The notes beneath the pieces were generated by a model that made no database searches, was not told the origin of the DNA, and saw only the letters and a program-made list of their open reading frames with translations. Source: Pseudobdellovibrionaceae bacterium (GTDB taxonomy: Bacteria; Bdellovibrionota; Bdellovibrionia; Bdellovibrionales; JAMPXM01). Taken from it: a DNA stretch of 7,900 bases. This document shows, piece after piece, positions 1 to 6,995 of this stretch. Location of the stretch: the NCBI GenBank assembly GCA_022843085.1, contig JALHOI010000135.1:1-7900 (forward strand). The letters run 5' to 3'. A program made the position numbers and the translations under genes. The stretch's first letter is position 1, and each line of letters begins with the position of its first letter.

Positions 1-633
1 GGAACTCCAGCACTTTCGGTTCGCGAGCGGTTTGTTCAGCTCCGCGTTTCAAGTCGATCGAAGTCACAACGACTCTTCAGTTTTGACCTGCGATCGGGCT
101 CCAACGTCAACCCTCTGGCGATGGTGGAAGCGATTGATCCTCGATCGCTGAAGCCGATTGATCTCGCTTGGCCGAAACGTTCGGATGCATGGCTAAGCGA
201 CCTAGGGGAAGCTTGTTCCGCGGGCACTCGCACCCAAACTGTTTTTTTTGATCAACACGAAATGACGACTCTAACGAAGCTAGAAGCGAATCACGAGATC
301 GCAAAGTCACTCACGATCGAACGAAAGAGCAGAACCGAATTCGAAATTCAAGCTTCGGGTGGGAGCCCCAGTTTCTTTAAATTGAAGTACGCGTACCTAC
401 CCGGAGTAAAATTGCTTGATGAAAAAAATCGGGAGCTAACTCTTGTCGAGTCGCTCCCGGGTATGGTCGGTTATGGCACGGGCCGCATGCGTTTGATCTA
501 CACTCCGACACCACCTATGAAACTCGGGTATGGAGTCTCAATCTTCACCTTACTGCTGGCTCCGCTCGCGCTTGCGATTCGCCGAAATTGGGTTCAAAAG
601 TTGGCTCGAACTGCTAAGGGATCGCGCACGTAG
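1..633 (+). CDS. C-terminal part of a membrane protein, YfhO/glycosyltransferase-like tail (5' truncated)
   Basis: Frame 1 is open from the first base of the window to a TAG at 631-633, giving 210 residues; the real start lies upstream of the window. An internal ATG at 121 is not a convincing start, because the frame before it is open and protein-like. Most of the piece is a soluble beta-rich segment. It ends with a pattern around residues 125-170 (KLKYAYLPGVKLLDEKNREL, then a Gly-rich stretch and RLIYTP) followed by one membrane helix at about residues 177-196 and a basic tail (RRNWVQKLARTAKG). This layout resembles the C-terminal extracytoplasmic beta domain plus last helix of large polytopic YfhO-like or glycosyltransferase-like proteins. 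That family link is inference from the pattern; the catalytic part is not visible. The last 20 bases overlap the end of the convergent gene on the other strand. Confidence 0.7.
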   Translation, partial: GTPALSVRERFVQLRVSSRSKSQRLFSFDLRSGSNVNPLAMVEAIDPRSLKPIDLAWPKRSDAWLSDLGEACSAGTRTQTVFFDQHEMTTLTKLEANHEIAKSLTIERKSRTEFEIQASGGSPSFFKLKYAYLPGVKLLDEKNRELTLVESLPGMVGYGTGRMRLIYTPTPPMKLGYGVSIFTLLLAPLALAIRRNWVQKLARTAKGSRT

Positions 634-1381
634 CATTCGGGCCGCAGTTTGGAACTTCAGGTGCATAATAATTGTAGTAGATGGTCCGTGCGGTTTGCGA
701 AGGAGCCGAAGAGGGGTACGTGTCACCTTCAGACGAATCGCTCGCCATCATCTGAACAAGTTCCTTCGAGTACCACGATAAGAGAGCCGTATTCTTGTCA
801 GTCAGTTCAAACGTCTTCGTGTAAATGAGTTGTTTTTCAGAGCCACTTAGCAATGACGGATCTGTGTGCTCGAGGTTGGCCATCAGACCCCTCATCGCGT
901 CGAGAGACGCGTTAATTGAGTCAATGATGGTGCGAATTTCATCGAGAATTGCCCTCCTTTCGCCAGGAAGCAAAATTGCCTCGATGATGCCGTTGATGAT
1001 TTTCCCGTCATTAAATCTCTCAATAAGCGCTCTGGCTCGATCAAGTTTTTGGCCGATCTGGCTTGCATAAAAATCGATGGATTGCATGAGTATCGCACGA
1101 CGTTCTTGACGCTGCGCTTGAAGGGACGGTCCGCCCGGAGGTGACGTGTTGGTATTTCGGTAGGTCTGTCCTAAAAGCCCATTGGAATTTAGGTACTGTA
1201 CAGCGGCCGCATTTCTTTGCCAGTAGCTGGTGTCGACATAAGTTCGACCCCTGATTTCGACACGCAAGACCGACCCTTCGCCAACCTCGCTGACGTAAGC
1301 GTACTGAGCATCGGCGCGGTTTGAAACTAGCACGCTCACGATCAAAAGACAGAGAGACCAAAGAGACTTCAGATTGAACAT
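614..1381 (-). CDS. Exported helix-rich protein of unknown function
   Basis: The gene encodes 255 residues and starts at ATG 1381-1379. An ATG ten codons upstream is less likely: the strong Shine-Dalgarno sequence sits between the two, and the shorter start gives a clean signal peptide. The N-terminus (MFNLKSLWSLCLLIVSVLVS, then NRADA) is a typical Sec signal with cleavage likely after ADA, before QYAY. The mature protein begins with a short beta-like segment (SVLRVEIRGRTYVDTSYW). A long helical stretch follows at about residues 85-220, rich in Arg/Glu/Ile and coiled-coil-like, around RALIERFNDGKI and EIRTIIDSINASLDAM. Near the C-terminus a Tyr-rich piece (YYNYYAP) precedes two cysteines (NCGPNATC) that could form a disulfide. 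I recognise no family. It is probably periplasmic or surface associated. The gene stands alone, with 242 bases before it and a 20-base tail overlap with the convergent membrane-protein gene. Confidence 0.75.
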   Translation of the reverse strand: MFNLKSLWSLCLLIVSVLVSNRADAQYAYVSEVGEGSVLRVEIRGRTYVDTSYWQRNAAAVQYLNSNGLLGQTYRNTNTSPPGGPSLQAQRQERRAILMQSIDFYASQIGQKLDRARALIERFNDGKIINGIIEAILLPGERRAILDEIRTIIDSINASLDAMRGLMANLEHTDPSLLSGSEKQLIYTKTFELTDKNTALLSWYSKELVQMMASDSSEGDTYPSSAPSQTARTIYYNYYAPEVPNCGPNATCAIP

Positions 1382-1384
1382 CAA

Positions 1385-1393
1385 CTCACCCCC
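1385..1393 (-). promoter_or_regulatory. Strong ribosome binding site that fixes the start at 1381
   Basis: Read on the minus strand, the bases are GGGGGTGAG. This matches the consensus GGAGGTGA at all but one position, and the G-run ends 7 bases before the ATG at 1381. It supports that ATG over the in-frame ATG at 1411, which lies upstream of the site. Confidence 0.6.
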
Positions 1394-1623
1394 GACTTCG
1401 ATGAATTGCAATCAAGCGGCCACTCGCCATGTCGCTGTCGGTTCTTTGCGACCGTACCTAACGCGTCGAACAAGTTGGCGGAACATCAGCGGCTCGCGCG
1501 CCGTTTTGGCTTTCAGTCGTTAAAATCAACGCTCTTACAGCTCTGACGAAGCTTTATACGACCGCATGTTTTTCGACCAGTGATTGAGTGAAGATCATCG
1601 CCTCATCGTGAGACGAAAGAGGA
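1394..1623. other. Spacer between two minus-strand genes, no gene seen
   Basis: About 230 bases lie between the stop of the TPR-like gene and the ribosome binding site of the next gene. The longest ATG-initiated frame I checked (plus strand, near 1429) stops after ten codons. A TATAAA-like hexamer on the minus strand around 1553-1558 could be a -10 element, but I find no matching -35 box and it would leave a leader of about 165 bases. A short inverted repeat (CTCA-cga-TGAG, minus strand, near 1600-1610) is too weak to call a terminator. Confidence 0.4.
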
Positions 1624-2403
1624 TTAATTCAAAATCGAAGATGCGAAAAGGCTTTCACACGTTACTGGCCTCACGGCTGGCGTTGTTGGCTTCGATCGAA
1701 AACCGAAGAGTCGTCCGACTCCTCCTCTCAAGCGCTCGATCGTCGACATGGTGATCAGGTGATAATCAGGCCGAGCCTCTAACGCCGTGAGACGACTTAA
1801 AAATCGATGGTCGCGCCCGACGTCATAGGTTTGTCTCAACTCTTCGGCTTGTTCGAACTTCCAGGCTTCACGAAAACTTCTGCGAGCTTCTTCGATTCTG
1901 CCTTCGCGTTCGAGGATGACGCCGCGATCGTACAGGTCCATGAAAATATGTTCGAGAGCATGATTGACGCCATCGTCCCAACTACCGTTTGCGGTCACGC
2001 CTCCGCTTTGACGATAATATTTTAACGACGCCCGGTGATAACTTAACGCAAGCTCGAAGTCGTTTTCGACCTCGGCCATGTGACCCAGCCAATGTAAAGT
2101 CGAACCCATTTCGCTCTGAGCGGCTGGCGAGTCGGGTGATTGACTTAGTTTTCTGGCCGCGATTCGGTGAAGATGTTGTGCCTTCGCCTTCGAATCGGCG
2201 AATAGACGAGCGAAGTCTGGATCTGAGGTTTTAAACTCAAGAAAGTTCTCGGCCTCTTCAACATTAAGGGGATTGAGGGGCCCTGTATTGACGGGAGCGG
2301 TCAATCCGGGGGCCGACATCGCCGAGTGCATCTTCCCAAATGAGCCAACCAGCAAGATCGATAGAGCCACTGCAAATCTAAACATGACGACATGATTCTG
2401 CAT
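1624..2403 (-). CDS. Exported TPR-like repeat protein ending in a CxxLF motif
   Basis: The gene encodes 259 residues. I place the start at ATG 2403-2401 because GAGG (2410-2413, minus strand) lies 6 bases upstream; the in-frame ATG at 2421 has no such site. The N-terminus (around FRFAVALSILLVGSF) is a Sec signal peptide, with cleavage probably near HSAMSA, though the exact site is unclear. The body is helical with at least two TPR-like helix pairs. One is around residues 95-130 (STLHWLGHMAEVENDFELAL then SYHRASLKYYRQ). The other is around 150-185 (DLYDRGVILEREGRIEEARR then SFREAWKFE). These have the small-residue/Tyr spacing of tetratricopeptide repeats, which bind other proteins; the role here is unknown. 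The C-terminus, after a basic stretch, is CESLFASSILN and holds the single late cysteine. The gene is probably transcribed on its own, with over 200 bases on either side. Confidence 0.75.
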   Translation of the reverse strand: MQNHVVMFRFAVALSILLVGSFGKMHSAMSAPGLTAPVNTGPLNPLNVEEAENFLEFKTSDPDFARLFADSKAKAQHLHRIAARKLSQSPDSPAAQSEMGSTLHWLGHMAEVENDFELALSYHRASLKYYRQSGGVTANGSWDDGVNHALEHIFMDLYDRGVILEREGRIEEARRSFREAWKFEQAEELRQTYDVGRDHRFLSRLTALEARPDYHLITMSTIERLRGGVGRLFGFRSKPTTPAVRPVTCESLFASSILN

Positions 2404-2409
2404 GATGAT

Positions 2410-2434
2410 CCTCAATATCAAAGCCGCAATTTTA
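2410..2434 (-). promoter_or_regulatory. Candidate -10 element and ribosome binding site of the TPR-like gene
   Basis: On the minus strand, TAAAAT (2429-2434) differs from TATAAT at one position and would place transcription start near 2422. That gives a leader of about 18 bases containing GAGG (2410-2413), 6 bases before ATG 2403. No good -35 hexamer is present at the expected distance, so the promoter part is tentative. If right, it excludes translation from the ATG at 2421. Confidence 0.3.
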
Positions 2435-2615
2435 CCCGTCCAAACATCTGAAAGCGAGTGATATCAGTCCCGTGATTGTTTGAACTTTGGAACATGAAAA
2501 AGATGTACACCTGTCAACAATCTGGAACCCCCGACGGTGAAGTCGCGTGCGCATCTGATTACGATTGTTTCGGCCGAGTGATTCCACCAATATCGCAGAG
2601 TCGGTCAGCACGGGT

Positions 2616-3122
2616 TTACGGTTTGACCGTTTCAGAAGGCTCGAACTGGTTCATCAGGTAAATAGCCTGATCGTTGGCGACGCCGAGGTATAAGAGGAAG
2701 GCCGTTCCCGACACCTGTTTTGTTTTGTTATCCTCCATCAAGTGATTAGCAACCTCGGTCTGAGCGATAAAAACGTACGTTTTGCGGTCCACGCGCAGCG
2801 AACACTCACGTTCAGACAGTTTCATTATCTGTGGGTTCAAGAGGTTCGTCTGCGCTCCGACGCGTAGAAAGTTGTGCATGCCTTCACTCAACTTAGAGCA
2901 TACGCTGACTTGGGCTCGAGTTCTGATTTTTTGACCAGGGGTGACGTTGTAGCTAAAGCCCAGGGAAGTTGAAACTCCTTTTGCTTTTCGATCTTTCACT
3001 ACGGATTCGACCTTTGCGCGCGAATACTGTTCGAGGTCTTCAGGCCTATAAGCGCCTTGATCAAACGCATGCGCGTTGCTTTGACCAGCCAATATACAGA
3101 TAGCCATTACAAACTGTTTCAA
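2616..3122 (-). CDS. Small exported two-cysteine protein of unknown function (TTG start)
   Basis: The gene encodes 168 residues. The frame extends upstream to an ATG at 3179, but a perfect GGAGG (3128-3132, minus strand) lies 5 bases before a TTG at 3122-3120. Starting there gives a compact signal peptide, MKQFVMAICILAGQSNAHA, with a textbook AHA cleavage site before FDQ. The longer start would put a charged, non-signal-like extension in front. The mature part begins with a charged helical stretch (about residues 25-50) and then looks beta-rich. It has two cysteines, at about 75 (VSVCSK) and 107 (RECSL), that could pair. I recognise no family; it is likely periplasmic or secreted. It is read divergently from the propeller-cytochrome gene, sharing a spacer of about 220 bases. 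It precedes the TPR-like gene on the same strand, but 212 bases away. Confidence 0.7.
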   Translation of the reverse strand: MKQFVMAICILAGQSNAHAFDQGAYRPEDLEQYSRAKVESVVKDRKAKGVSTSLGFSYNVTPGQKIRTRAQVSVCSKLSEGMHNFLRVGAQTNLLNPQIMKLSERECSLRVDRKTYVFIAQTEVANHLMEDNKTKQVSGTAFLLYLGVANDQAIYLMNQFEPSETVKP

Positions 3123-3127
3123 TGAAA

Positions 3128-3132
3128 CCTCC
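3128..3132 (-). promoter_or_regulatory. Perfect GGAGG ribosome binding site selecting a TTG start
   Basis: GGAGG on the minus strand is followed after 5 bases by TTG at 3122-3120. The site decides the start of the small exported protein: translation from here yields a clean signal peptide, whereas the in-frame ATG at 3179 does not. Confidence 0.65.
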
Positions 3133-3163
3133 GTCCAATTCTCCAGCAAAGAATACCTGGATA

Positions 3164-3169
3164 ATTCTA
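3164..3169 (-). promoter_or_regulatory. Possible -10 element of the TTG-started gene
   Basis: TAGAAT on the minus strand (one mismatch to TATAAT), preceded by CTGG. It would start transcription near 3156 and give a leader of about 34 bases containing the GGAGG site. The expected -35 position has no recognisable TTGACA-like box, so this is only a candidate. Confidence 0.25.
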
Positions 3170-3342
3170 CCAGATCCAAGCGCTATGAATGCAGACGGCG
3201 CCTTGCATGGCGGGCTCGACAACATGCTGAGCATCTTCGTGAAACTAGGGTAGTAAAGTATCCCCGCTTCGAAAATGCGGATTTGTGGTAAGGAGTGGTC
3301 GTCTCAGCGGGCCAAATGAATCTCGTCATAAAGTGGGGCGAC

Positions 3343-5541
3343 GTGAGTTCTGAAAAATCGGTTTTATCGGTCGTATCGGCGTTGGCGCTTTCATCCCTCA
3401 CTTTGTTCATGGGGACACACGCGGCGGCCGTTACAGCGGTGGATGGGAGCGGTTACCTTTTCGATTCGCGCGATGTTTCGTGCGATGGGTATCCGGCACT
3501 CAAGGTCCAGACCATGCCTGGTACCTGCCTCGGTCTTGTCGTTTCGCAAAATGCGAATTTGGACCGAGCCGGTAAACCACGATTGCGAATGCCGCGGCTT
3601 ATTGTAAAGGTGCCGAACCGAGATGACTTTTTGATATCTGACATGGGCGGATGGGCGCCGAGAATCGGAAAGCTATTTTGGCTTAAGAAAACGACATCAG
3701 GGTTTGAGCTGGTCGAGCTTATGGATAAACTCGATCTTCTTCACGGACTCGCATTTAACGAACACGATAAATTCTTCTATCTTGGCGAAAATAACCGCGT
3801 CATCCGTTTTCGCTTTGATGCCGACCTTGGAAAAGTTTTTGAGGTTCAAACCGTCATCGCGAATTTGCCCGACGTTGCAAGGCACATGCACCCTCTAACT
3901 CATTTCGTTTTCGATCCGGTGACGGGTGATATGTATCTCAACTCTGGTGCGCCGACTGACCACTGCTTTCAAAGTGACGGACAGTACAAAGAGCGATGCG
4001 GTGAAGAATTTCTGCAAAAAATGGCGACCATTCAAAAGGTGTCGCAAGTGAAACTTGCAACGGTGACCGAGGCGCAGAGCTTAAAGCAGGGCGACTTCGA
4101 AGTGGTTGCGCAAGGTTTAAGAAATTCCATGGCGATGGCCATTCACCCTGCCGGCCGATTTTTGATTCAAGGAGAAAACAGCCGGGATTTTCCCGAACTA
4201 GAAGAGCCGTATGACGAGTTGAATGTTGTGCCGCTCAAAAATTCGAAGGCCAGCAGCGCGGTCAGACATTACGGCTGGCCGTACTGCTTCAACAATCATG
4301 CAGTATCTCCCGAATGGGATAAGCTTGTTGTTGGCGAACCCCAGACAAGTGCGAAACTGACAACGGTTTCAGAAATCAAAAAGCTTCACGGCGAAAACCC
4401 GTATTACTGCGGTCGGAATCCGATTCAAGGTCTTAAAGATTATCAACGTCCTTATTCTTTGCTTCCGCCACACGCGGCTCCACTAGCTGCTGGGTACTAT
4501 GACGGTGCCATGTTCGCACCCGAGCTTGGTGGAAAGCTATTGATGAGCTTTCACGGACATCGTTCGACCGGGCAGCGATTTGTAGCTTACCCTGTGAATC
4601 GGGACGGGCTTCCCCGATTGGCCAAGCCACAAAACGAGAAATATAAGTTTTCACTTCCGAACGGCTGTTCAGGTGAGGCGCCGGTTAATCCGCGCGGGGG
4701 TCTTCGTCAGCACTACGCTCGCTACGATGAAGTGGTATGTGGCTGGGGCCCGGTTCGCGGCGTACGACCGAAAGGTGCGCCAACGGGTTTTGCGGTCGCG
4801 AGCGATGGATCAATTTTCATTGTTGAAGATAAAAATAAAACTATTCTGCGGCTTGCGAAGTCCGAGAGCGCGAACTACCAGCCCGATTGTGATTCGGCCG
4901 ATCAAAGAAACATCGACGCAAATATTGAGCTTCTTGCTTGGCGGAATGCGCTCACGGGCGAAGGTTCGGCTGAAAAAGAACAGCGATCGCAGTATTTCGA
5001 AATCGTCAAAGCGTTGCGGAAGCCCGAACGCTGTCTGAAGTGTCACGAGGGCTTGATTAACAAAGATCTTCGCGACACGCCTGATGCCTTCGCAACGCTA
5101 GATTTTTTTGTTCGCAGCGGATGGTTCAAGCCTGGGGATGCCGAGAAGAGTCTTCTTTATGGAGCATTGAGTGCGAACGGAATTGCTCCCGCGATGCCGC
5201 CAGCCGGTTTCGATTCACTCGAAGCCAGCGAGGATGGTCGTAAGGTTCTTAAGACCGTGAGAACGTGGATCGACAACTTACCGCAAGACATCGCCACCCG
5301 CTTCGCCCAGGCGAAAGTCGGAAAGAACTTGAACATTCGCCCCGCGCCAACGACTGCGTCACAGCCCTGCGGCCAATTGAAAAATGGCGACGTGATCTAT
5401 GTCGATCCACGGCCTGAGAGCCGAATCTCTGCCGGTGGCAATCTTTGGACGAAAGTTTATCTTGTTCCGGGTCACACGAGGCTCGTGCCGGGCGCGTGCG
5501 AGGCTCCAATCGACGGTGTTTACTACGCCGCGATTCCGTAA
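3343..5541 (+). CDS. Exported PQQ-type sugar dehydrogenase-like beta-propeller fused to cytochrome c and SH3-like domains
   Basis: The protein has 732 residues counted from GTG 3343, which gives the best signal peptide (hydrophobic core VLSVVSALALSSLTLFMG, cleavage near THAAA). GTG 3295 and ATG 3316 are in-frame alternatives without better ribosome sites. Residues about 50-525 resemble the glucose/sorbosone dehydrogenase propeller family, whose quinoprotein members oxidise sugars or alcohols using PQQ. Visible landmarks are GLRN (258-261; its Arg aligns with the family's conserved Arg), YGWPYC (310-315), SFHGHR (402-407) and a late APTGFAVASDGSIFIVED blade. Next comes a c-type haem site, CLKCH (Cys564, Cys567, His568), with Met618 in APAMPP as probable distal ligand. 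A C-terminal bacterial SH3-like domain starts at LNIRPAPT (from 663), a fold often binding peptidoglycan or peptides. Inference: a periplasmic dehydrogenase passing electrons to its own haem, perhaps tethered to the wall. Substrate and actual PQQ use cannot be read from sequence. Confidence 0.85.
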   Translation: MSSEKSVLSVVSALALSSLTLFMGTHAAAVTAVDGSGYLFDSRDVSCDGYPALKVQTMPGTCLGLVVSQNANLDRAGKPRLRMPRLIVKVPNRDDFLISDMGGWAPRIGKLFWLKKTTSGFELVELMDKLDLLHGLAFNEHDKFFYLGENNRVIRFRFDADLGKVFEVQTVIANLPDVARHMHPLTHFVFDPVTGDMYLNSGAPTDHCFQSDGQYKERCGEEFLQKMATIQKVSQVKLATVTEAQSLKQGDFEVVAQGLRNSMAMAIHPAGRFLIQGENSRDFPELEEPYDELNVVPLKNSKASSAVRHYGWPYCFNNHAVSPEWDKLVVGEPQTSAKLTTVSEIKKLHGENPYYCGRNPIQGLKDYQRPYSLLPPHAAPLAAGYYDGAMFAPELGGKLLMSFHGHRSTGQRFVAYPVNRDGLPRLAKPQNEKYKFSLPNGCSGEAPVNPRGGLRQHYARYDEVVCGWGPVRGVRPKGAPTGFAVASDGSIFIVEDKNKTILRLAKSESANYQPDCDSADQRNIDANIELLAWRNALTGEGSAEKEQRSQYFEIVKALRKPERCLKCHEGLINKDLRDTPDAFATLDFFVRSGWFKPGDAEKSLLYGALSANGIAPAMPPAGFDSLEASEDGRKVLKTVRTWIDNLPQDIATRFAQAKVGKNLNIRPAPTTASQPCGQLKNGDVIYVDPRPESRISAGGNLWTKVYLVPGHTRLVPGACEAPIDGVYYAAIP

Positions 5542-5674
5542 GCGTTGATCTGTTGGCACTCGCCTTGGGCTTGGCATCCGCCTTGCGAGCTACATTTGCG
5601 TCCCTCTGACTTAAACTTAAAAACGAGCGCAGCGGCTGGGCCGAGGCTCCTTAGCCACTGAATTTACATAGACC
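5542..5674. other. Spacer with an imperfect hairpin upstream of the NKSSS-repeat gene
   Basis: Between the two plus-strand genes, 5625-5649 can fold: GAGC (5625-5628) pairs with GCTC (5646-5649) and CGGC (5633-5636) with GCCG (5640-5643), with a 3-base loop and an unequal internal bulge. On the minus strand the hairpin is followed by GTTTTT (5624-5619), giving a terminator look in that direction, although no minus-strand gene is nearby. On the plus strand there is no T-run. CGCCTTG also occurs twice at about 5558-5586. No ribosome site is evident before the ATG at 5675. Confidence 0.25.
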
Positions 5675-6907
5675 ATGAATATTTTGTTGAAGAGCATAGC
5701 GATATTTTTGGGATCAATCTGGCTTGGGTTCATTTCCAATTTCGTGACCTCGAGTCCGAGCCAAGCCCAAACTTGCGATCAGTTGTTCAACAAATCATCC
5801 AGCAACAAATCATCCAGCAACAAATCATCCAGCACGATTCTTTTTTTTCAGCGCAAGTTGGCGACCGCGCGAACGACACGCCAAGTTCGCACTGGCGGTC
5901 AACCGGCGCAGGTCGAGGCGTTACGTGCGGCCCAAGAGCCGGTGAAACGCTTGGCGGCGGTTGAAACATTAATCCCATTTCTGACCAGGCTCACTGACGC
6001 CGAGATTAGCAGTTTTTTAGAGGCTGCGAAGCTTTCGCATGTCGTCAAGGCCGAGAGAATTGATTTTTCAGAAAATCGTTACGTCGTTACCATCGATGGC
6101 GAGCAGACGATTGTCTCGCGGCGCGGACTTTCTTTTCTGATCGGTATGGTTCGAGAGACATCGAATTTGACGACTCATTTTACGGCAGCTGACGCCGGTA
6201 AGTTCTTTCTAAAAGTTCTAAAGTACAAAACAAGTGTTGGGCACCATGGTAGGCAGCTCGTTGAGCCCGTTACGTTTAGCCTGATCAACGGTTTATTCAG
6301 GGACCATTTTTTTGGTAGAGACGCCCAGCGAGACCAACGACTATCGGAAGATGATCGTAAACTTTGGCGTGAAGCGGTTGATCGAGTTGAGTGGCGCAAA
6401 CTAGCGAGCGAGCTTCAGGCCGACGCGGGATTTATTTTTTTCGGCGACAAGCGGCTTGAGTTAGAATTTACCGATACGGTCGATCAACTTGAAGTGTATC
6501 TGCGCGACCCAGATGCAGCTTGGTATTTTTCGCGATTGAGCCAAAAAGAGCAGAGAATGGATCTTACGAAAATTTATTTTATTCTTCGAGCAATTCAAAG
6601 ACAGCCGCGAAAGAATCCGTACAGTCTTGGCGGCACCCCGCCCTCAGACATGCACCTGCAGTTAAGACCGCTTGCGCTTTTAGCCGACCAGGCGAAGTTG
6701 TTTGATTTCTTTGCCATTCAGTATTTTTCTGACAACTTGACGCCTCGAATGCTTGAAGAATTTCAAGATTATGCGAAGTGGGGCGATACTCGAGATATCG
6801 ATCTGGTTCTTTTGCAGCGAATTCGACGATCCGAAGCGAATGATCCCATGATCGCCAAGGAAGTTTTCAATCAGCTGACTCGGTTTCTTTTCTTCCGCAC
6901 CGACTAA
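5675..6907 (+). CDS. Exported protein of unknown family with an NKSSS tandem-repeat linker
   Basis: The gene encodes 410 residues. The N-terminus (MNILLKSIAIFLGSIWLGFI) is a Sec signal with likely cleavage after SQA (residue 31), leaving QTCDQLF as the mature N-terminus. Three exact NKSSS units (residues 39-53) form a polar linker right after it. The rest looks mainly helical and charged with no further membrane helix. One beta-like segment is visible around residues 126-150 (RIDFSENRYVVTIDGEQTIV). Helical charged blocks include LSEDDRKLWREAVDRVEWRK (about 224-243) and a C-terminal part ending QLTRFLFFRTD. I recognise no enzyme motif or named domain. Cys34 is the only cysteine I see, and it lies in a CxxLF motif shared with other genes here. 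No Shine-Dalgarno sequence precedes the ATG; the signal peptide is the main reason for choosing this start. It lies 133 bases after the propeller-cytochrome gene and 88 before the barstar gene, so cotranscription is possible but not shown. Confidence 0.75.
   Translation: MNILLKSIAIFLGSIWLGFISNFVTSSPSQAQTCDQLFNKSSSNKSSSNKSSSTILFFQRKLATARTTRQVRTGGQPAQVEALRAAQEPVKRLAAVETLIPFLTRLTDAEISSFLEAAKLSHVVKAERIDFSENRYVVTIDGEQTIVSRRGLSFLIGMVRETSNLTTHFTAADAGKFFLKVLKYKTSVGHHGRQLVEPVTFSLINGLFRDHFFGRDAQRDQRLSEDDRKLWREAVDRVEWRKLASELQADAGFIFFGDKRLELEFTDTVDQLEVYLRDPDAAWYFSRLSQKEQRMDLTKIYFILRAIQRQPRKNPYSLGGTPPSDMHLQLRPLALLADQAKLFDFFAIQYFSDNLTPRMLEEFQDYAKWGDTRDIDLVLLQRIRRSEANDPMIAKEVFNQLTRFLFFRTD
5789..5833 (+). 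repeat. Three perfect 15-bp tandem repeats encoding NKSSS
   Basis: The unit AACAAATCATCCAGC occurs three times without a mismatch or gap, at 5789-5803, 5804-5818 and 5819-5833. The unit length is a multiple of three, so copy-number change would lengthen or shorten the linker without breaking the frame. A run of eight T (5841-5848) follows closely; slippage there would break the frame. Confidence 0.95.
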
Positions 6908-6978
6908 AAAGTTGGTCGCAGATCAAAAGAAGTTCGCCAGGCAGGCATATGGTAACCGCGTAGATTTTTGGCCAGTTT

Positions 6979-6984
6979 TAGAAT
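6979..6984 (+). promoter_or_regulatory. Possible -10 element just upstream of the barstar gene
   Basis: TAGAAT ends 11 bases before the ATG at 6996, so transcription would start within about 5 bases of the start codon, giving a nearly leaderless message. This fits the absence of a ribosome binding site in front of that ATG. No convincing -35 box is seen, so the call is weak. Confidence 0.2.
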
Positions 6985-6995
6985 AGCGTTCGCCG

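Noticed and set aside
242..249. Run of eight T inside the partial membrane-protein gene as a phase-variation tract
   Set aside because: T7-T8 runs encoding Phe-Phe occur several times in the coding sequence here (for example near 5103, 6307 and 6434), so a single run is not specific evidence.
2476..2661. Plus-strand frame of 61 codons with several cysteines (MKKMYTCQQSGTPDGEVACA region)
   Set aside because: It has only a TTG or weakly supported ATG (2494) start and no clear ribosome site. It runs antisense over the end of the well-supported minus-strand gene ending at 2616, and the translation resembles no protein I know.
3122..3253. Plus-strand 43-codon frame (ATG 3122 to TAG) in the divergent spacer, with a fairly protein-like translation around DGALHGGLDNMLSIFVKL
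   Set aside because: It has no ribosome site, begins antisense to the strongly supported GGAGG/TTG start of the minus-strand gene, and is short enough to arise by chance.
4673..5038. Plus-strand 121-codon frame inside the propeller-cytochrome gene
   Set aside because: It is an alternative frame over conserved propeller and haem-site coding sequence, very basic and low in plausibility.
5547..5590. Inverted CTCGC...GCGAG after the propeller-cytochrome gene as its terminator
   Set aside because: Only five base pairs around a loop of more than 20 bases, and no T-run follows.
5787..5978. Minus-strand frame containing repeated CWMI units
   Set aside because: This is the shadow of the 15-bp repeat array in the plus-strand exported-protein gene; it has no start context or independent evidence.
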